This document shows, piece after piece, positions 35,416 to 43,600 of a stretch of DNA of 64,000 nt. The notes under the pieces were generated by a model. It had not been told where the DNA came from. It saw only the letters and a program-made list of their open reading frames with translations, and made no database searches. This DNA comes from Flavobacterium humidisoli (GTDB taxonomy: Bacteria; Bacteroidota; Bacteroidia; Flavobacteriales; Flavobacteriaceae). The position numbers and the translations under genes were made by a program. The stretch's first letter is position 1, and each line of letters begins with the position of its first letter. The DNA lies in the NCBI RefSeq assembly GCF_023272795.1, contig NZ_CP096829.1:3596001-3660000 (forward strand), written 5' to 3'.

Positions 35416-37854
35416 ATGAAAATAATCATTAATGCAAAAGTTTATCTTTTCGTGCTGTTTTTGAGCTCATTAAATATAATGGCACAACAGCTTGGGACTG
35501 TAAACGGAAAAGTTTCTTTGAGTGGCAATAAACCAGCAGAAAATATAGCTGTAGCGTTAAAAGGAACAAAATATTCAGATATTACAACCGTTTCAGGACA
35601 TTATGAAATTAAAAATGTAAAACCTGGAACGTATACTATCGTATTAAATGGAGTAGGAATTCAACCTGTTGAGGATAAAATTGTAGTCAATTCAAAACAA
35701 ACGACGACTAAGAATTTTTCTCTTTCAGAAAGTCAAGAAGATCTTGAAGAAGTGGTAATTACAAAGAATAAATACAAGCAAGATAACCCTTCATTATCAT
35801 TACGTCTTCAAACTCCTGTTTTAGAAATTCCTCAAAATATACAAATTGTAAGCGGTCAGACTTTAAAAGATCAGCAAATTACGAGTATGAGCGATGGGGT
35901 GATTCGTAACGTGAGTGGAGCTGTACGTTTGGAGCACTGGGGAGATTTGTATACCAATATTACTATGAGAGGTTCCCAAATTCAGGCTTTTAGAAACGGA
36001 TTTAACGTAGTTTCTTCTTTCTGGGGACCATTAACAGAAGATATGAGTTTTGTAGATCATATTGAGTTCGTAAAAGGACCAGCAGGATTCATGCTTTCAA
36101 GCGGAGATCCAAGCGGATTGTATAATGTGGTGACTAAAAAACCAACGGGAGTTACAAAAGGTGAGGTGAGTGTACTTGGCGGAAGCTATGATTTTTATAG
36201 AGTAAGCGTTGATTTTGACGGGAAATTAGATAAAAAAGGAAAATTGCTTTATAGATTTAACGGAGCTGCCCAAAATAAAGGATCTCACCGTCCGTTTGAG
36301 CGTAATAACCGCTATGTAATTGCTCCTGTAATTTCATATCAAATTGATGATAAAACAAAAATCACGGCCGAATATAATTTCCAGTATGCTAATATGACCG
36401 AAGTGGGTTCATATTATGTTTTTGGACCTCAAGCAGGTGGTTATGCAACTTTGCCTGTAGGTTTTACCATGACACAGCCAGGATTGCCTGATACTAATAT
36501 TCAGGATCATAGCGGATATCTTCAGTTTGAGCACAAGTTTGATGAAAACTGGAAACTTACAGCACAGACTTCTTATTTTAAATATATTCAGCAAGGATAT
36601 AGTTCATGGCCAGGAGTTGTTGGTCCAGGACCTGCTGATAGAGATTTTGATGGCGTTCCTGAAGGAAATCTTGCTTATGGAGAAATCATTAGAAATGTTG
36701 GTATCTGGGATGCAGAAAGTAATATGTATTTAGGGCAGATTTTCGTGAACGGAAAATTCAATACAGGAAATGTTTCTCATAAAATATTAGGTGGAGTAGA
36801 CTTAGGAAGCAAAGATTATATGGCAGACTGGGGACAATCGCATGATTTAGATACAGTTGATAATCCGTTTAATGTTTATAATCCGAATTATGGAACGCCT
36901 TCAAATGGTTTTCCGCAGTTTGATCACGATACTCCTTTAAGCCAAAGAGCAGGAGGACTTTATGGTTCAGAATATGCGGCTGGTTATATTCAGGACGAAC
37001 TTGGTTTTTTGGAGAATAAATTAAGACTGACTCTTGCTGCAAGATATACTTGGATTAGCCAAACTAGCAGTTATGAGGCAGAACCAATTGCGGATAGTCA
37101 TATAACACCTCGCGCCGGTTTAAGTTATTCTATTACTGATGATTTTGCAGTTTACGGGTTATACGATCAAGCCTTTACACCTCAATCAGGTGTTTTAAGA
37201 AGTGGCAATATAAAGCCTCTTACAGGAAATAATGTTGAATTTGGAATTAAGAAAGATTGGTTTGGAGGTTCTTGGAATACCAGTTTATCTGTTTACAATA
37301 TCTTAAAGAAGAATGAGTTAACGGCAGATCCTAATAATCAGCCAAACGAACAATATAAAATAGTTCTAGGTGAAAAGAGAGCTCGTGGTGTTGAATTTGA
37401 TTTGAGAGGAAAAATCTTTGATGGCTTAAATCTTATTGCAAATTATGCCTTCACAGAGTCAACTGTAACTAAAATTGATCCAGATGTTTCTGAAGCTAAT
37501 GGTATTAAGGTGGGTGATATTGTTCCAGGTTATGCTAAGCATACCGCAAATGCTTGGTTAAATTACACGCTTCAGCATGGAAAATTAAAAGGTTTTGGTG
37601 CTTCTATTGGAGGAACTTTCCTTGACGGACGCCAGACAGATACTTGGAGCGAAGGTCTTCAAAAATTACCTTCTTACTTTAAATTGGATGGAGGTTTATC
37701 TTATGAAAGCGGTAAATTTAAAGTTACTGCAAACGTATTCAATATCTTAGATAAATATCTATATAGCGGTTCATACTATAGCTGGTTAAATGCCTATTAC
37801 TGGCAGACAGAAGCGCCAAGAAATTTTAGAGTTGGTGTTACTTATAAGTTATAA
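35416..37854 (+). CDS. TonB-dependent siderophore-type receptor
   Basis: The 812-residue outer-membrane protein has a signal peptide (LFVLFLSSLNIMAQ), a carboxypeptidase-like regulatory domain (about 28-105: GTVNGKVSLSGNKPAENIAV), a plug (about 120-235: TPVLEIPQNIQIVSGQTLKDQQ, FVDHIEFVKGPAGFM, PSGLYNVVTKKP) and a barrel ending FRVGVTYKL. The plug motifs, especially VDxIEFVKGPAG and GLxNxVTKKP, are those of ferric-siderophore receptors (FhuE/FpvA type). A good promoter lies just upstream and a strong terminator downstream, so it is monocistronic. No Fur box can be asserted by eye. Confidence 0.9.
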   Translation: MKIIINAKVYLFVLFLSSLNIMAQQLGTVNGKVSLSGNKPAENIAVALKGTKYSDITTVSGHYEIKNVKPGTYTIVLNGVGIQPVEDKIVVNSKQTTTKNFSLSESQEDLEEVVITKNKYKQDNPSLSLRLQTPVLEIPQNIQIVSGQTLKDQQITSMSDGVIRNVSGAVRLEHWGDLYTNITMRGSQIQAFRNGFNVVSSFWGPLTEDMSFVDHIEFVKGPAGFMLSSGDPSGLYNVVTKKPTGVTKGEVSVLGGSYDFYRVSVDFDGKLDKKGKLLYRFNGAAQNKGSHRPFERNNRYVIAPVISYQIDDKTKITAEYNFQYANMTEVGSYYVFGPQAGGYATLPVGFTMTQPGLPDTNIQDHSGYLQFEHKFDENWKLTAQTSYFKYIQQGYSSWPGVVGPGPADRDFDGVPEGNLAYGEIIRNVGIWDAESNMYLGQIFVNGKFNTGNVSHKILGGVDLGSKDYMADWGQSHDLDTVDNPFNVYNPNYGTPSNGFPQFDHDTPLSQRAGGLYGSEYAAGYIQDELGFLENKLRLTLAARYTWISQTSSYEAEPIADSHITPRAGLSYSITDDFAVYGLYDQAFTPQSGVLRSGNIKPLTGNNVEFGIKKDWFGGSWNTSLSVYNILKKNELTADPNNQPNEQYKIVLGEKRARGVEFDLRGKIFDGLNLIANYAFTESTVTKIDPDVSEANGIKVGDIVPGYAKHTANAWLNYTLQHGKLKGFGASIGGTFLDGRQTDTWSEGLQKLPSYFKLDGGLSYESGKFKVTANVFNILDKYLYSGSYYSWLNAYYWQTEAPRNFRVGVTYKL

Positions 37855-37890
37855 ATTGGTTTGTTGTCGTTGAAAAATTGCAAACTATAA

Positions 37891-37920
37891 AAAAGCATCG
37901 CCTTAATTGGCGATGCTTTT
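37891..37920 (+). terminator. Terminator of the siderophore receptor gene
   Basis: A perfect 12-base stem (AAAAGCATCGCC / GGCGATGCTTTT) with a 6-base loop, followed by TCTTTT, lies 36 bases after the stop codon. Confidence 0.9.
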
Positions 37921-37999
37921 TCTTTTAAGGGGCAAAGGTTCAGAGGTTTTTAGTTACAGACAATTAAAGTAACAAATAAATAAAGGTTTTATGAGTTGC

Positions 38000-38117
38000 C
38001 TCCAGTTTTAACTGGAGTTTATAAATTATGGATTAAAAAAGGCTTTAGCCAAACTTATCGATAGTTTGGCTAAAGCCTTTCTGATTTCTTTTATATTTTC
38101 ATCCAGCTAGAGCTGGA
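38000..38117. repeat. Stack of three palindromes between convergent genes
   Basis: CTCCAGTTTTAACTGGAG (38000-38017) is a perfect palindrome with a 2-base centre. A 17-base stem AAAGGCTTTAGCCAAAC / GTTTGGCTAAAGCCTTT (38038-38054, 38064-38080) can end transcription in both directions. TCCAGCTAGAGCTGGA (38102-38117) is a third palindrome. The CCAG-type units resemble that at 14864-14883. Confidence 0.75.
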
Positions 38118-38138
38118 CACTATTCATTTTTTTGGATA

Positions 38139-39161
38139 TTATCCTTTTTTAATCAACGGAATCAGTTTTGTTCCAATTAATTCTATAGCATTCATTAATT
38201 GTTTATGCGTCAATCCAGCGTTATCCATCTGGAAAGTAAATCGGTCCACACCGCCAAGCGCTTCACTGTGTTTTAGGATTTTCTCTGCTGCTCTTTCTGG
38301 ACTACCGACAATCAGAACACCTAAATCATCGATTAAGCCATCAAATTTGCCTTTTGTAACAGGAGGCCAACCTCTTTCATATCCTAATTTTGTCCATAAT
38401 TCGGCATAACCGGGATAGTATTCTTCAATTGCTTTTTCTGTTGTGGTACCAACATATCCAGGCGAATGCAATCCGACTTTTAATTCATTCGGTTTGTAGC
38501 CTGCTGCTTTTCCTGCTTCACGGTATAAATCGATTAAAGGTTTAAAACGATGTGTCTGTCCGCCAATAACAGCAACCATTAACGGAAGTCCAAGGGAACC
38601 TGCTCTAATAAAAGATTCTGGCGTTCCGCCAACTCCAAGCCAAATCGGCAGCTTTTCTTGTAAAGCTCTCGGATAAACAGGCAAATTATTTAGAGCGGGA
38701 CGAAATTTTCCTTCCCAGCTTACAAATTCATTATCTCTAATTTGAAGAAGCAGTTCAAGTTTTTCTTTAAAAAGAGCATCATAATCTCTCAAATCATATC
38801 CAAAAAGGGGATAAGCTTCAATGGCAGATCCTCTTCCGACAACTATTTCAGTCCTTCCTTTTGAAATTAAATCTAAAGTTGCAAAACTTTGATAAACCCT
38901 CACTGGATCTGCAGCACTTAAAACGGTCACGGCACTTGCCAGTCGGATATTTTTTGTTCTTGCCGCCGCTGCACTCAAAATAACAGCCGTAGCAGAATCT
39001 AAAAACTCTTTTTTATGATGTTCTCCAATTCCGAAAACATCAAGACCAGCCTGATCTGCAAATTCAATTCGCTGCAAAAGCTGTTCCATAGCATCAACAC
39101 TGCTCAAAGTATTGTTGTCACCATACATTGCCGAAGCAAAACTGTCTATTCCTATTTCCAT
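38139..39161 (-). CDS. LLM-class flavin-dependent oxidoreductase (luciferase-like)
   Basis: The 340-residue protein has the bacterial-luciferase fold signatures: MEIGIDSF start, AGLDVFGIGEHHKKEF, NIRLASAVTVLSAADPVRVYQSFATLDLISKGR, and IWLGVGGTPESFIRAGSLGLPLMVAVIGG. The family uses FMNH2 to mono-oxygenate small organic substrates, which cannot be named here. ATG 39161 is chosen because upstream in-frame codons are translated from a dispersed repeat (39180-39232). It is the last gene of a probable operon with the DUF1634 and TSUP genes. Together these could handle an organosulfur compound, since LLM enzymes and TauE-type exporters often act on sulfonates or sulfite; that link is inference. Confidence 0.88.
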   Translation of the reverse strand: MEIGIDSFASAMYGDNNTLSSVDAMEQLLQRIEFADQAGLDVFGIGEHHKKEFLDSATAVILSAAAARTKNIRLASAVTVLSAADPVRVYQSFATLDLISKGRTEIVVGRGSAIEAYPLFGYDLRDYDALFKEKLELLLQIRDNEFVSWEGKFRPALNNLPVYPRALQEKLPIWLGVGGTPESFIRAGSLGLPLMVAVIGGQTHRFKPLIDLYREAGKAAGYKPNELKVGLHSPGYVGTTTEKAIEEYYPGYAELWTKLGYERGWPPVTKGKFDGLIDDLGVLIVGSPERAAEKILKHSEALGGVDRFTFQMDNAGLTHKQLMNAIELIGTKLIPLIKKG

Positions 39162-39179
39162 ATTTTTTATTTTTTGCTT

Positions 39180-39232
39180 TAGGCAATAAGCTTTAAGCAT
39201 TTTGAAGCTTATAGCCTACAGCCTATTGCGAA
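39180..39232. repeat. Dispersed repeat between the DUF1634 and LLM genes
   Basis: GGCAATAAGCTTTAAGC and its approximate inverse GAAGCTTATAGCC...CCTATTGC form an imperfect inverted repeat. It shares the TATAGC-TA-TGC theme with 13570-13601 in the efflux adaptor gene. Confidence 0.6.
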
Positions 39233-39234
39233 TA

Positions 39235-39642
39235 TTAATGTGAGAAACCAAATGAAATACTGATAATTATAATCATGATTACAATCAATGTAATCCCAAC
39301 GTACAGATAATCTTTTTCCAATAAAAATGAAAATAACGAAAGCAGTACACGTAAAACAGGTGTCATGAACAAGAAAATAATTCCTGTAAAAATTAGCGAT
39401 TCTCCGTTTCCTTGAATTGCGCCATTGTAAATAGCGGTAATTACTTCAAATATATTTCGGTCATTTTCTTTAAAAACAGAATAATCTTCAATCTGGCTGC
39501 CGTTATGAATTAAATATACAATTCCGCCAATAAAAGCAACCGATAACGAAATCCAAACCCCGTAACGAAGCAAGTTTCCTATAATAGTTTGAAAATCTTT
39601 TTCTCCAAATTTTTCTTCCTTTATCATATTAGATTTTTCCAT
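39235..39642 (-). CDS. DUF1634-family membrane protein
   Basis: The 135-residue protein has three predicted membrane helices: LLRYGVWISLSVAFIGGIVYLI, SLIFTGIIFLFMTPVLRVLLSLFSFLL and LYVGITLIVIMIIIISISF. The first carries the LLRYGVxxS motif of DUF1634. It is typically encoded beside TauE/SafE transporters, as here, where its start overlaps the transporter stop by 14 bases. A second in-frame ATG (39627) would remove the overlap. It may be an accessory subunit of the transporter. Confidence 0.85.
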   Translation of the reverse strand: MEKSNMIKEEKFGEKDFQTIIGNLLRYGVWISLSVAFIGGIVYLIHNGSQIEDYSVFKENDRNIFEVITAIYNGAIQGNGESLIFTGIIFLFMTPVLRVLLSLFSFLLEKDYLYVGITLIVIMIIIISISFGFSH

Positions 39643-40465
39643 TTAGTCCGTTATAAATCATGTTGATTGCCAAAACAAAAATCAGGCAGGCAAAAAATAT
39701 TCTCAATTTCTTCGGATTCGTTCTTACTAAGATTTTAGCTCCAGCCATTGCTCCAAACAAAACTCCAATTACAACCGGCATACAAATTCCAGGTTCGATA
39801 TATCCTTTTTGAATATAGATAACAGAACTTGCCATTGCCGTAACTCCCATCATGAAATTACTGGTTGTTGTAGAAACTTTAAACGGAACACGCATAATAT
39901 TGTCCATCGCGATTACTTTAAATGCGCCAGAACCAATTCCGAGAAGCCCAGACATCATTCCCGCAACTCCCATCATACTGAAACCGCCAATTACATTTTT
40001 GGTTCCGTACTTTACAACTTCGCCATCATGTGTAGGGTATGTTCCTTCTAGTTTCAATTTTTTAGCCAGCGGACTAGATTCTAAAACAATGTGTTCTTCT
40101 TTTTTTCGAAGCGAATTAATTGCAGAAAAAATCAGCGTTAAACCAAATAAAACCGCAATAAAAGAAGTAGGAGCGATAGTAGAAAGTAAAGCACCGCAAA
40201 CTGCTCCAATAGTAGTAGCTATTTCGAGAAAAATTCCCATTCGCATATTGGTAATTCCTTCTTTTACATAAGCGGCGGCAGAGCCTGAAGAAGTGGCGAT
40301 TACAGAGACTAAAGCTGCTCCAATGGCATAATGAATATCGACACCAAGAATAATCGTAAGAAGCGGAATGATGATAATTCCTCCGCCCAAGCCTGATAAT
40401 GAACCAATAAAGCCTGCTAAAAAGGCACCTAGAATCATTATAAGCGTAAAGGTAAGTATTGTCAT
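39629..40465 (-). CDS. TauE/SafE (TSUP) family anion transporter
   Basis: The 278-residue inner-membrane protein has about eight hydrophobic helices and the family motif GxLxGxGGGxxxxP, seen here as GSLSGLGGGIIIIPLL near the N-terminus and repeated as GMMSGLLGIGSGAFKV in the second half. This internal duplication is typical of TSUP proteins, many of which export sulfite, sulfonates or related anions. It is the first gene of the TSUP-DUF1634-LLM operon and is divergent from an AraC-type regulator 163 bases away, which may control it. Confidence 0.9.
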   Translation of the reverse strand: MTILTFTLIMILGAFLAGFIGSLSGLGGGIIIIPLLTIILGVDIHYAIGAALVSVIATSSGSAAAYVKEGITNMRMGIFLEIATTIGAVCGALLSTIAPTSFIAVLFGLTLIFSAINSLRKKEEHIVLESSPLAKKLKLEGTYPTHDGEVVKYGTKNVIGGFSMMGVAGMMSGLLGIGSGAFKVIAMDNIMRVPFKVSTTTSNFMMGVTAMASSVIYIQKGYIEPGICMPVVIGVLFGAMAGAKILVRTNPKKLRIFFACLIFVLAINMIYNGLNGKI

Positions 40466-40628
40466 TTAAGATATGTTTTTGTAATTGCTAATTTACGAAT
40501 ACAAATTTGTTCAAGGAAAAATAAGGGGCTTAATAATACCTTAAAAATTTTTCAGTCTTATTTTACTTTAGATCGAGAAGCTTGTCAAAGTTTCATTTTA
40601 ACAGATCTGTCAATTCGTAACGCAAAGA

Positions 40629-41543
40629 TTGAAAACTAAAAAAGTGCTTATATTTGGAAATACAATTAAAAGAGCAGTCTTGAAGAATAAAATCCTCACG
40701 TATTCCTTAACGTATCACAAGAGCTTGTTTTCTCACGGAGATCAGAAAGAATATTTCTATATCCAGACCAATGAGCATCCTTATATTAGCGAGCCTTATC
40801 GTGCAGAAAGTTATGCGATTGAGTTTCTAAGAAAAGGAAGCATAATAATGCATACTGGACTTGAAAAAAAAGTGGTTCATGCTCCAGCTATTATTGCTTT
40901 AGGTCCTTCGGTAATTAGAAGTTTTTCTAAAAATGAGGACGAAATCCTAATCGATATTATATTTTTTAAACCACAGTTTTTTCTAGAAAATCAAGCAAAT
41001 GTATTTTTTCTGATGCAATATAATTTTTTTGAAAGCAGCGAAAGCAATACGTCGCCACTCACAAAAACTGATGAAAGCAAGTTTGAACGCATTTTTAGTT
41101 TAATCAAAGAAGTATCGGAAGCTCCGTCGAAACATCAAGCTTCTATTTTGAGAAGTTATCTCTACATTTTAATTTATGAAATTGATGGTATTCAGAAAGA
41201 AAAAATTCCCACGGAAACACAAAACCCTTTATATGAAAAGTTTAAAGAGCTTCTTTTTAAAGATTTTCTGAATTTCAGAACCGTACAACATTATGCAGAT
41301 GAATTAAATGTAAGCCGAAAATATTTGTCTGAAGTCATTAAAAAATATAGCGGAAAAACGGCAAGTGATTGGATTAGTGAAATGGTAATTTTGGAAGCTA
41401 AAGTTTTGTTGCAGAATAAAAAAATGTCAATCAATCAGATAAGCGATTTACTTCATTTTTCTGATCAATCTGTTTTTGGAAGGTTTTTTAAAAACTATGA
41501 AGGTATTTCGCCTTTAGAATATCGAAAAAAACAGATCGATTAA
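40629..41543 (+). CDS. AraC-family transcriptional regulator
   Basis: The 304-residue protein has an N-terminal cupin-like ligand region (about 40-140: SYAIEFLRKGSIIMHTG, HAPAIIALGPSVIRSF) and a C-terminal double helix-turn-helix (about 205-300: LNVSRKYLSEVIKKYSGKTASDWISEM, SINQISDLLHFSDQSVFGRFFKNYEGISPLEYRK). No ATG is available near the N-terminus, so translation probably starts at TTG 40629 or GTG 40644. It is divergent from the TSUP/DUF1634/LLM operon, a likely target. Confidence 0.88.
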   Translation: MKTKKVLIFGNTIKRAVLKNKILTYSLTYHKSLFSHGDQKEYFYIQTNEHPYISEPYRAESYAIEFLRKGSIIMHTGLEKKVVHAPAIIALGPSVIRSFSKNEDEILIDIIFFKPQFFLENQANVFFLMQYNFFESSESNTSPLTKTDESKFERIFSLIKEVSEAPSKHQASILRSYLYILIYEIDGIQKEKIPTETQNPLYEKFKELLFKDFLNFRTVQHYADELNVSRKYLSEVIKKYSGKTASDWISEMVILEAKVLLQNKKMSINQISDLLHFSDQSVFGRFFKNYEGISPLEYRKKQID

Positions 41544-41643
41544 AATTATTCTGCCGACATTTTGCACAATACAGAAGCCGTTTCGCTCTTTTTTTAGACC
41601 AACATTTGGTGCAATTTTGCTTTTTATTTTTTAAAGAAAAGAA

Positions 41644-42147
41644 ATGAGTAAAATTGCAAAATTTGTTGTCATCATTAACGATAATGTCTTTTGGATGGAA
41701 GACAAAGCCGTTCAATTCTATACCAATTTATTTAAGGAAAAAGATTTAGGAGAAAAATATGCTGAACAGCATCTTTCGAAAAAAGAGTTGTTCCGAATTC
41801 AGAATGATTTTTCGATCGAAATTCTGATGGCTTATCTTGGAGAAACTCCGCAATCGTATTTAAAATTAGATTCGTCGAGAATATTAAACGAAAATCTTGG
41901 AGCATCAAAAGCAATCAATCTAAGTGAGATTATTTATTTTGATGAAGAAGATTTAAAAGCACTTATTAAACGCGCTGAAGAAATTGCCTCGCAACGAAAA
42001 CACGATTTAATTTGGGTAAAAGCTTTTGCCGTAGATACTGCTTTGATCGATATTTTACGATCATTAAATTACGAAGAATTTGAGAGGAAAGAAGGTGTCG
42101 AAGATCAATTTCCCAAACGAATTTATTTCCAAAAAAATGTAAACTGA
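41644..42147 (+). CDS. GNAT-fold-like protein with degenerate cofactor site
   Basis: The 167-residue protein resembles flavobacterial GNAT acetyltransferases in its order of elements: a helical N-terminus, a central ILMAYLGETPQSYLKL strand pair, SEIIYFDEEDLKALIKRAEEIASQRKHDLIWVKAF, then LIDILRSLNYEEFERKEG. The acetyl-CoA loop normally reads Q/RxxGxG/A; here the place is taken by YFDEEDLKAL with no glycines. It may therefore be a non-catalytic or binding relative. I cannot assign a role. It starts 100 bases after the AraC regulator gene. Confidence 0.6.
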   Translation: MSKIAKFVVIINDNVFWMEDKAVQFYTNLFKEKDLGEKYAEQHLSKKELFRIQNDFSIEILMAYLGETPQSYLKLDSSRILNENLGASKAINLSEIIYFDEEDLKALIKRAEEIASQRKHDLIWVKAFAVDTALIDILRSLNYEEFERKEGVEDQFPKRIYFQKNVN

Positions 42148-42151
42148 TTTA

Positions 42152-42229
42152 TTTTTGGGTTGATAGTTGATGGTTTTTGGTTGTTAGCTAAAAGTTTTTA
42201 ACCCATCAACTATCAACCCAAAAACCATC
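42152..42229. repeat. Interlocking inverted repeats between convergent genes
   Basis: The 22-base arm at 42152-42173 (core GGGTTGATAGTTGATGG) is perfectly mirrored at 42203-42224. A second pair, GATGGTTTTTGG (42169-42180) and CCAAAAACCATC (42218-42229), overlaps the first, so two mutually exclusive hairpins are possible. It may act as a bidirectional terminator. Confidence 0.8.
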
Positions 42230-42236
42230 AAAAAAA

Positions 42237-42671
42237 CTAGATTCTATTATCAACTGCATAAGATGTTTTTCCAATATTCGCGAGCAATAAGGCCGCCGCA
42301 CAACTTGTCCAAACCGAATAATCAAGAGGTGCTTTTACAGAAACTGAAACCGACATAGCAAACGCAAAAAAGAACATTAAAAAGGTAGTTCCTAAAGCTG
42401 CAAGTCTGGTTTTGAAACCGAATAACAATAGTAGACTTAATAAAACTTCAAAAAAAGTGGCAATTCCTGCAAGAATTTCTGCTGTGGCTTTGTTGGCAAA
42501 AGAATTTAAAGATTGGGTGTAAATTACAAAATTTTCCCAATTTCCCCAGGCAACTGCGTGAGATCCCGGTGCGCCCCAAACTCCAAATCGGTCTGCTACG
42601 GCCGAAAGCATTGTGATTCCTAAAACTATTCTTAAAATTAGACCTGCTTCTAATATTGTGATATTTTTCAT
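42237..42671 (-). CDS. DoxX-family membrane protein
   Basis: The 144-residue protein has four predicted helices (ILEAGLILRIVLGITMLSAVADRFG, AEILAGIATFFEVLLSLLLLFGF, ALGTTFLMFFFAFAMSVSV, SCAAALLLANIG) and the DoxX-type RIVLG...L...R pattern. The start is placed at MKNITIL; upstream in-frame codons overlap the GNAT gene. It lies 7 bases after that gene on the same strand. Its role is unknown. Confidence 0.78.
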   Translation of the reverse strand: MKNITILEAGLILRIVLGITMLSAVADRFGVWGAPGSHAVAWGNWENFVIYTQSLNSFANKATAEILAGIATFFEVLLSLLLLFGFKTRLAALGTTFLMFFFAFAMSVSVSVKAPLDYSVWTSCAAALLLANIGKTSYAVDNRI

Positions 42672-42678
42672 TCTATAA

Positions 42679-43236
42679 TTAATTTTTGATTTGAAGATGT
42701 TCCAGGTTCTTCTTAACCAAAGTTTTGTTTCCAACTACTTTAAAACCAAGTTTTAAATACAGTTTTTTAGCACTTGGATTGTCTTCTTCAACCAGGAGAC
42801 CTAAAACCTCTTTATTTTTATGAACGTATTTATCAATCAAAAATTGCAATAATTGAGAACCAATTCCTTTTCCCTGATATTTCGGATTCACGCCTAAAGA
42901 ATCAATGTAATATTCTCCAGCATGGGTTTCAAACTCTGGATCGAATTCAGGATTATGGTGTTTTCGGACATATTCGATGATTGGAGCACGCAGCTTTTCA
43001 ATGTCAGCACCATTGTAGATGTTTACTGCGCCAATGATTTCGTCGTTCTCTTCGGCCACAAAACAATTTTGATAAGAGTATTGATTGTTTTCACTTTCGA
43101 TGAAATACTGCAGAAAGTCTTTCGCTAAAGCGTAATCTTCCTTAGCTATAAATTTATAGATAATGTCTTCCATTGCTAATAACAATATAGGAGCAATATA
43201 TTTTGAGTCTGATTTTTCGGCTTTTCTGATATTCAT
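42679..43236 (-). CDS. GNAT-family N-acetyltransferase
   Basis: The 185-residue protein has the GNAT core: NIRKAEKSD start, NCFVAEENDEIIGAVNIY, and the acetyl-CoA loop VNPKYQGKGIGSQLLQFLID, followed by LLVEEDNPSAKKLYLKLGFKVVG. The QGKGIG loop is intact, so it is probably active. The acceptor is unknown. A -7-like TAAATTTG lies on the minus strand at 43253-43260, shortly before the start. It heads a two-gene unit with the DoxX gene. Confidence 0.9.
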   Translation of the reverse strand: MNIRKAEKSDSKYIAPILLLAMEDIIYKFIAKEDYALAKDFLQYFIESENNQYSYQNCFVAEENDEIIGAVNIYNGADIEKLRAPIIEYVRKHHNPEFDPEFETHAGEYYIDSLGVNPKYQGKGIGSQLLQFLIDKYVHKNKEVLGLLVEEDNPSAKKLYLKLGFKVVGNKTLVKKNLEHLQIKN

Positions 43237-43600
43237 AGTAAAGTGTTTTTTACAAATTTAAGGCTTTATTTAAATACAGAGAAACATAGCTTTTCTTTGT
43301 ACTAAAAGGCATTTCATTTGTTTGAGCGCACATAGCTTTGTATATTAAACTTTGACAAAGTTTTAAACCAATGGCATAAGGAACTTTAGTATTACACAAA
43401 ATAACCACAATCATTGTCATTTCGACGAAGGAGAAATCTTCGCAAGAAACTCGACAAAGATTGGCCTTTATAAATCTCCATGAAGCAAAAAAATGTATTG
43501 TGCTTAATATGTACAAATATACGCTCAATATATACCAATCAAGAGATTTAAACTCCTCTTATCTTTGTAGTATAGTTTTTAATTAGAAAATTAAATAATC
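43237..43600. other. Intergenic region with dispersed repeat and divergent promoters
   Basis: The 364 bases lie between the divergent GNAT and oxidoreductase genes. They contain a dispersed repeat at 43411-43470 (GTCATTTCGACGAAGGAG, AAATCTTCGCAAGAAACTC), seen in part at 27914-27960. A -7 element TATCTTTG (43560-43567) lies 33 bases before the oxidoreductase ATG, without a clear -33 box. A 92-codon frame here overlaps the repeat and is not believed to be a gene. Confidence 0.55.

Noticed and set aside
39852..40271. 139-codon plus-strand frame
   Set aside because: It is antisense to the TSUP transporter, whose duplicated motifs are clear.
43250..43528. 92-codon minus-strand frame upstream of a GNAT gene
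   Set aside because: It overlaps a dispersed repeat and a -7 element, and its composition gives no domain or signal.
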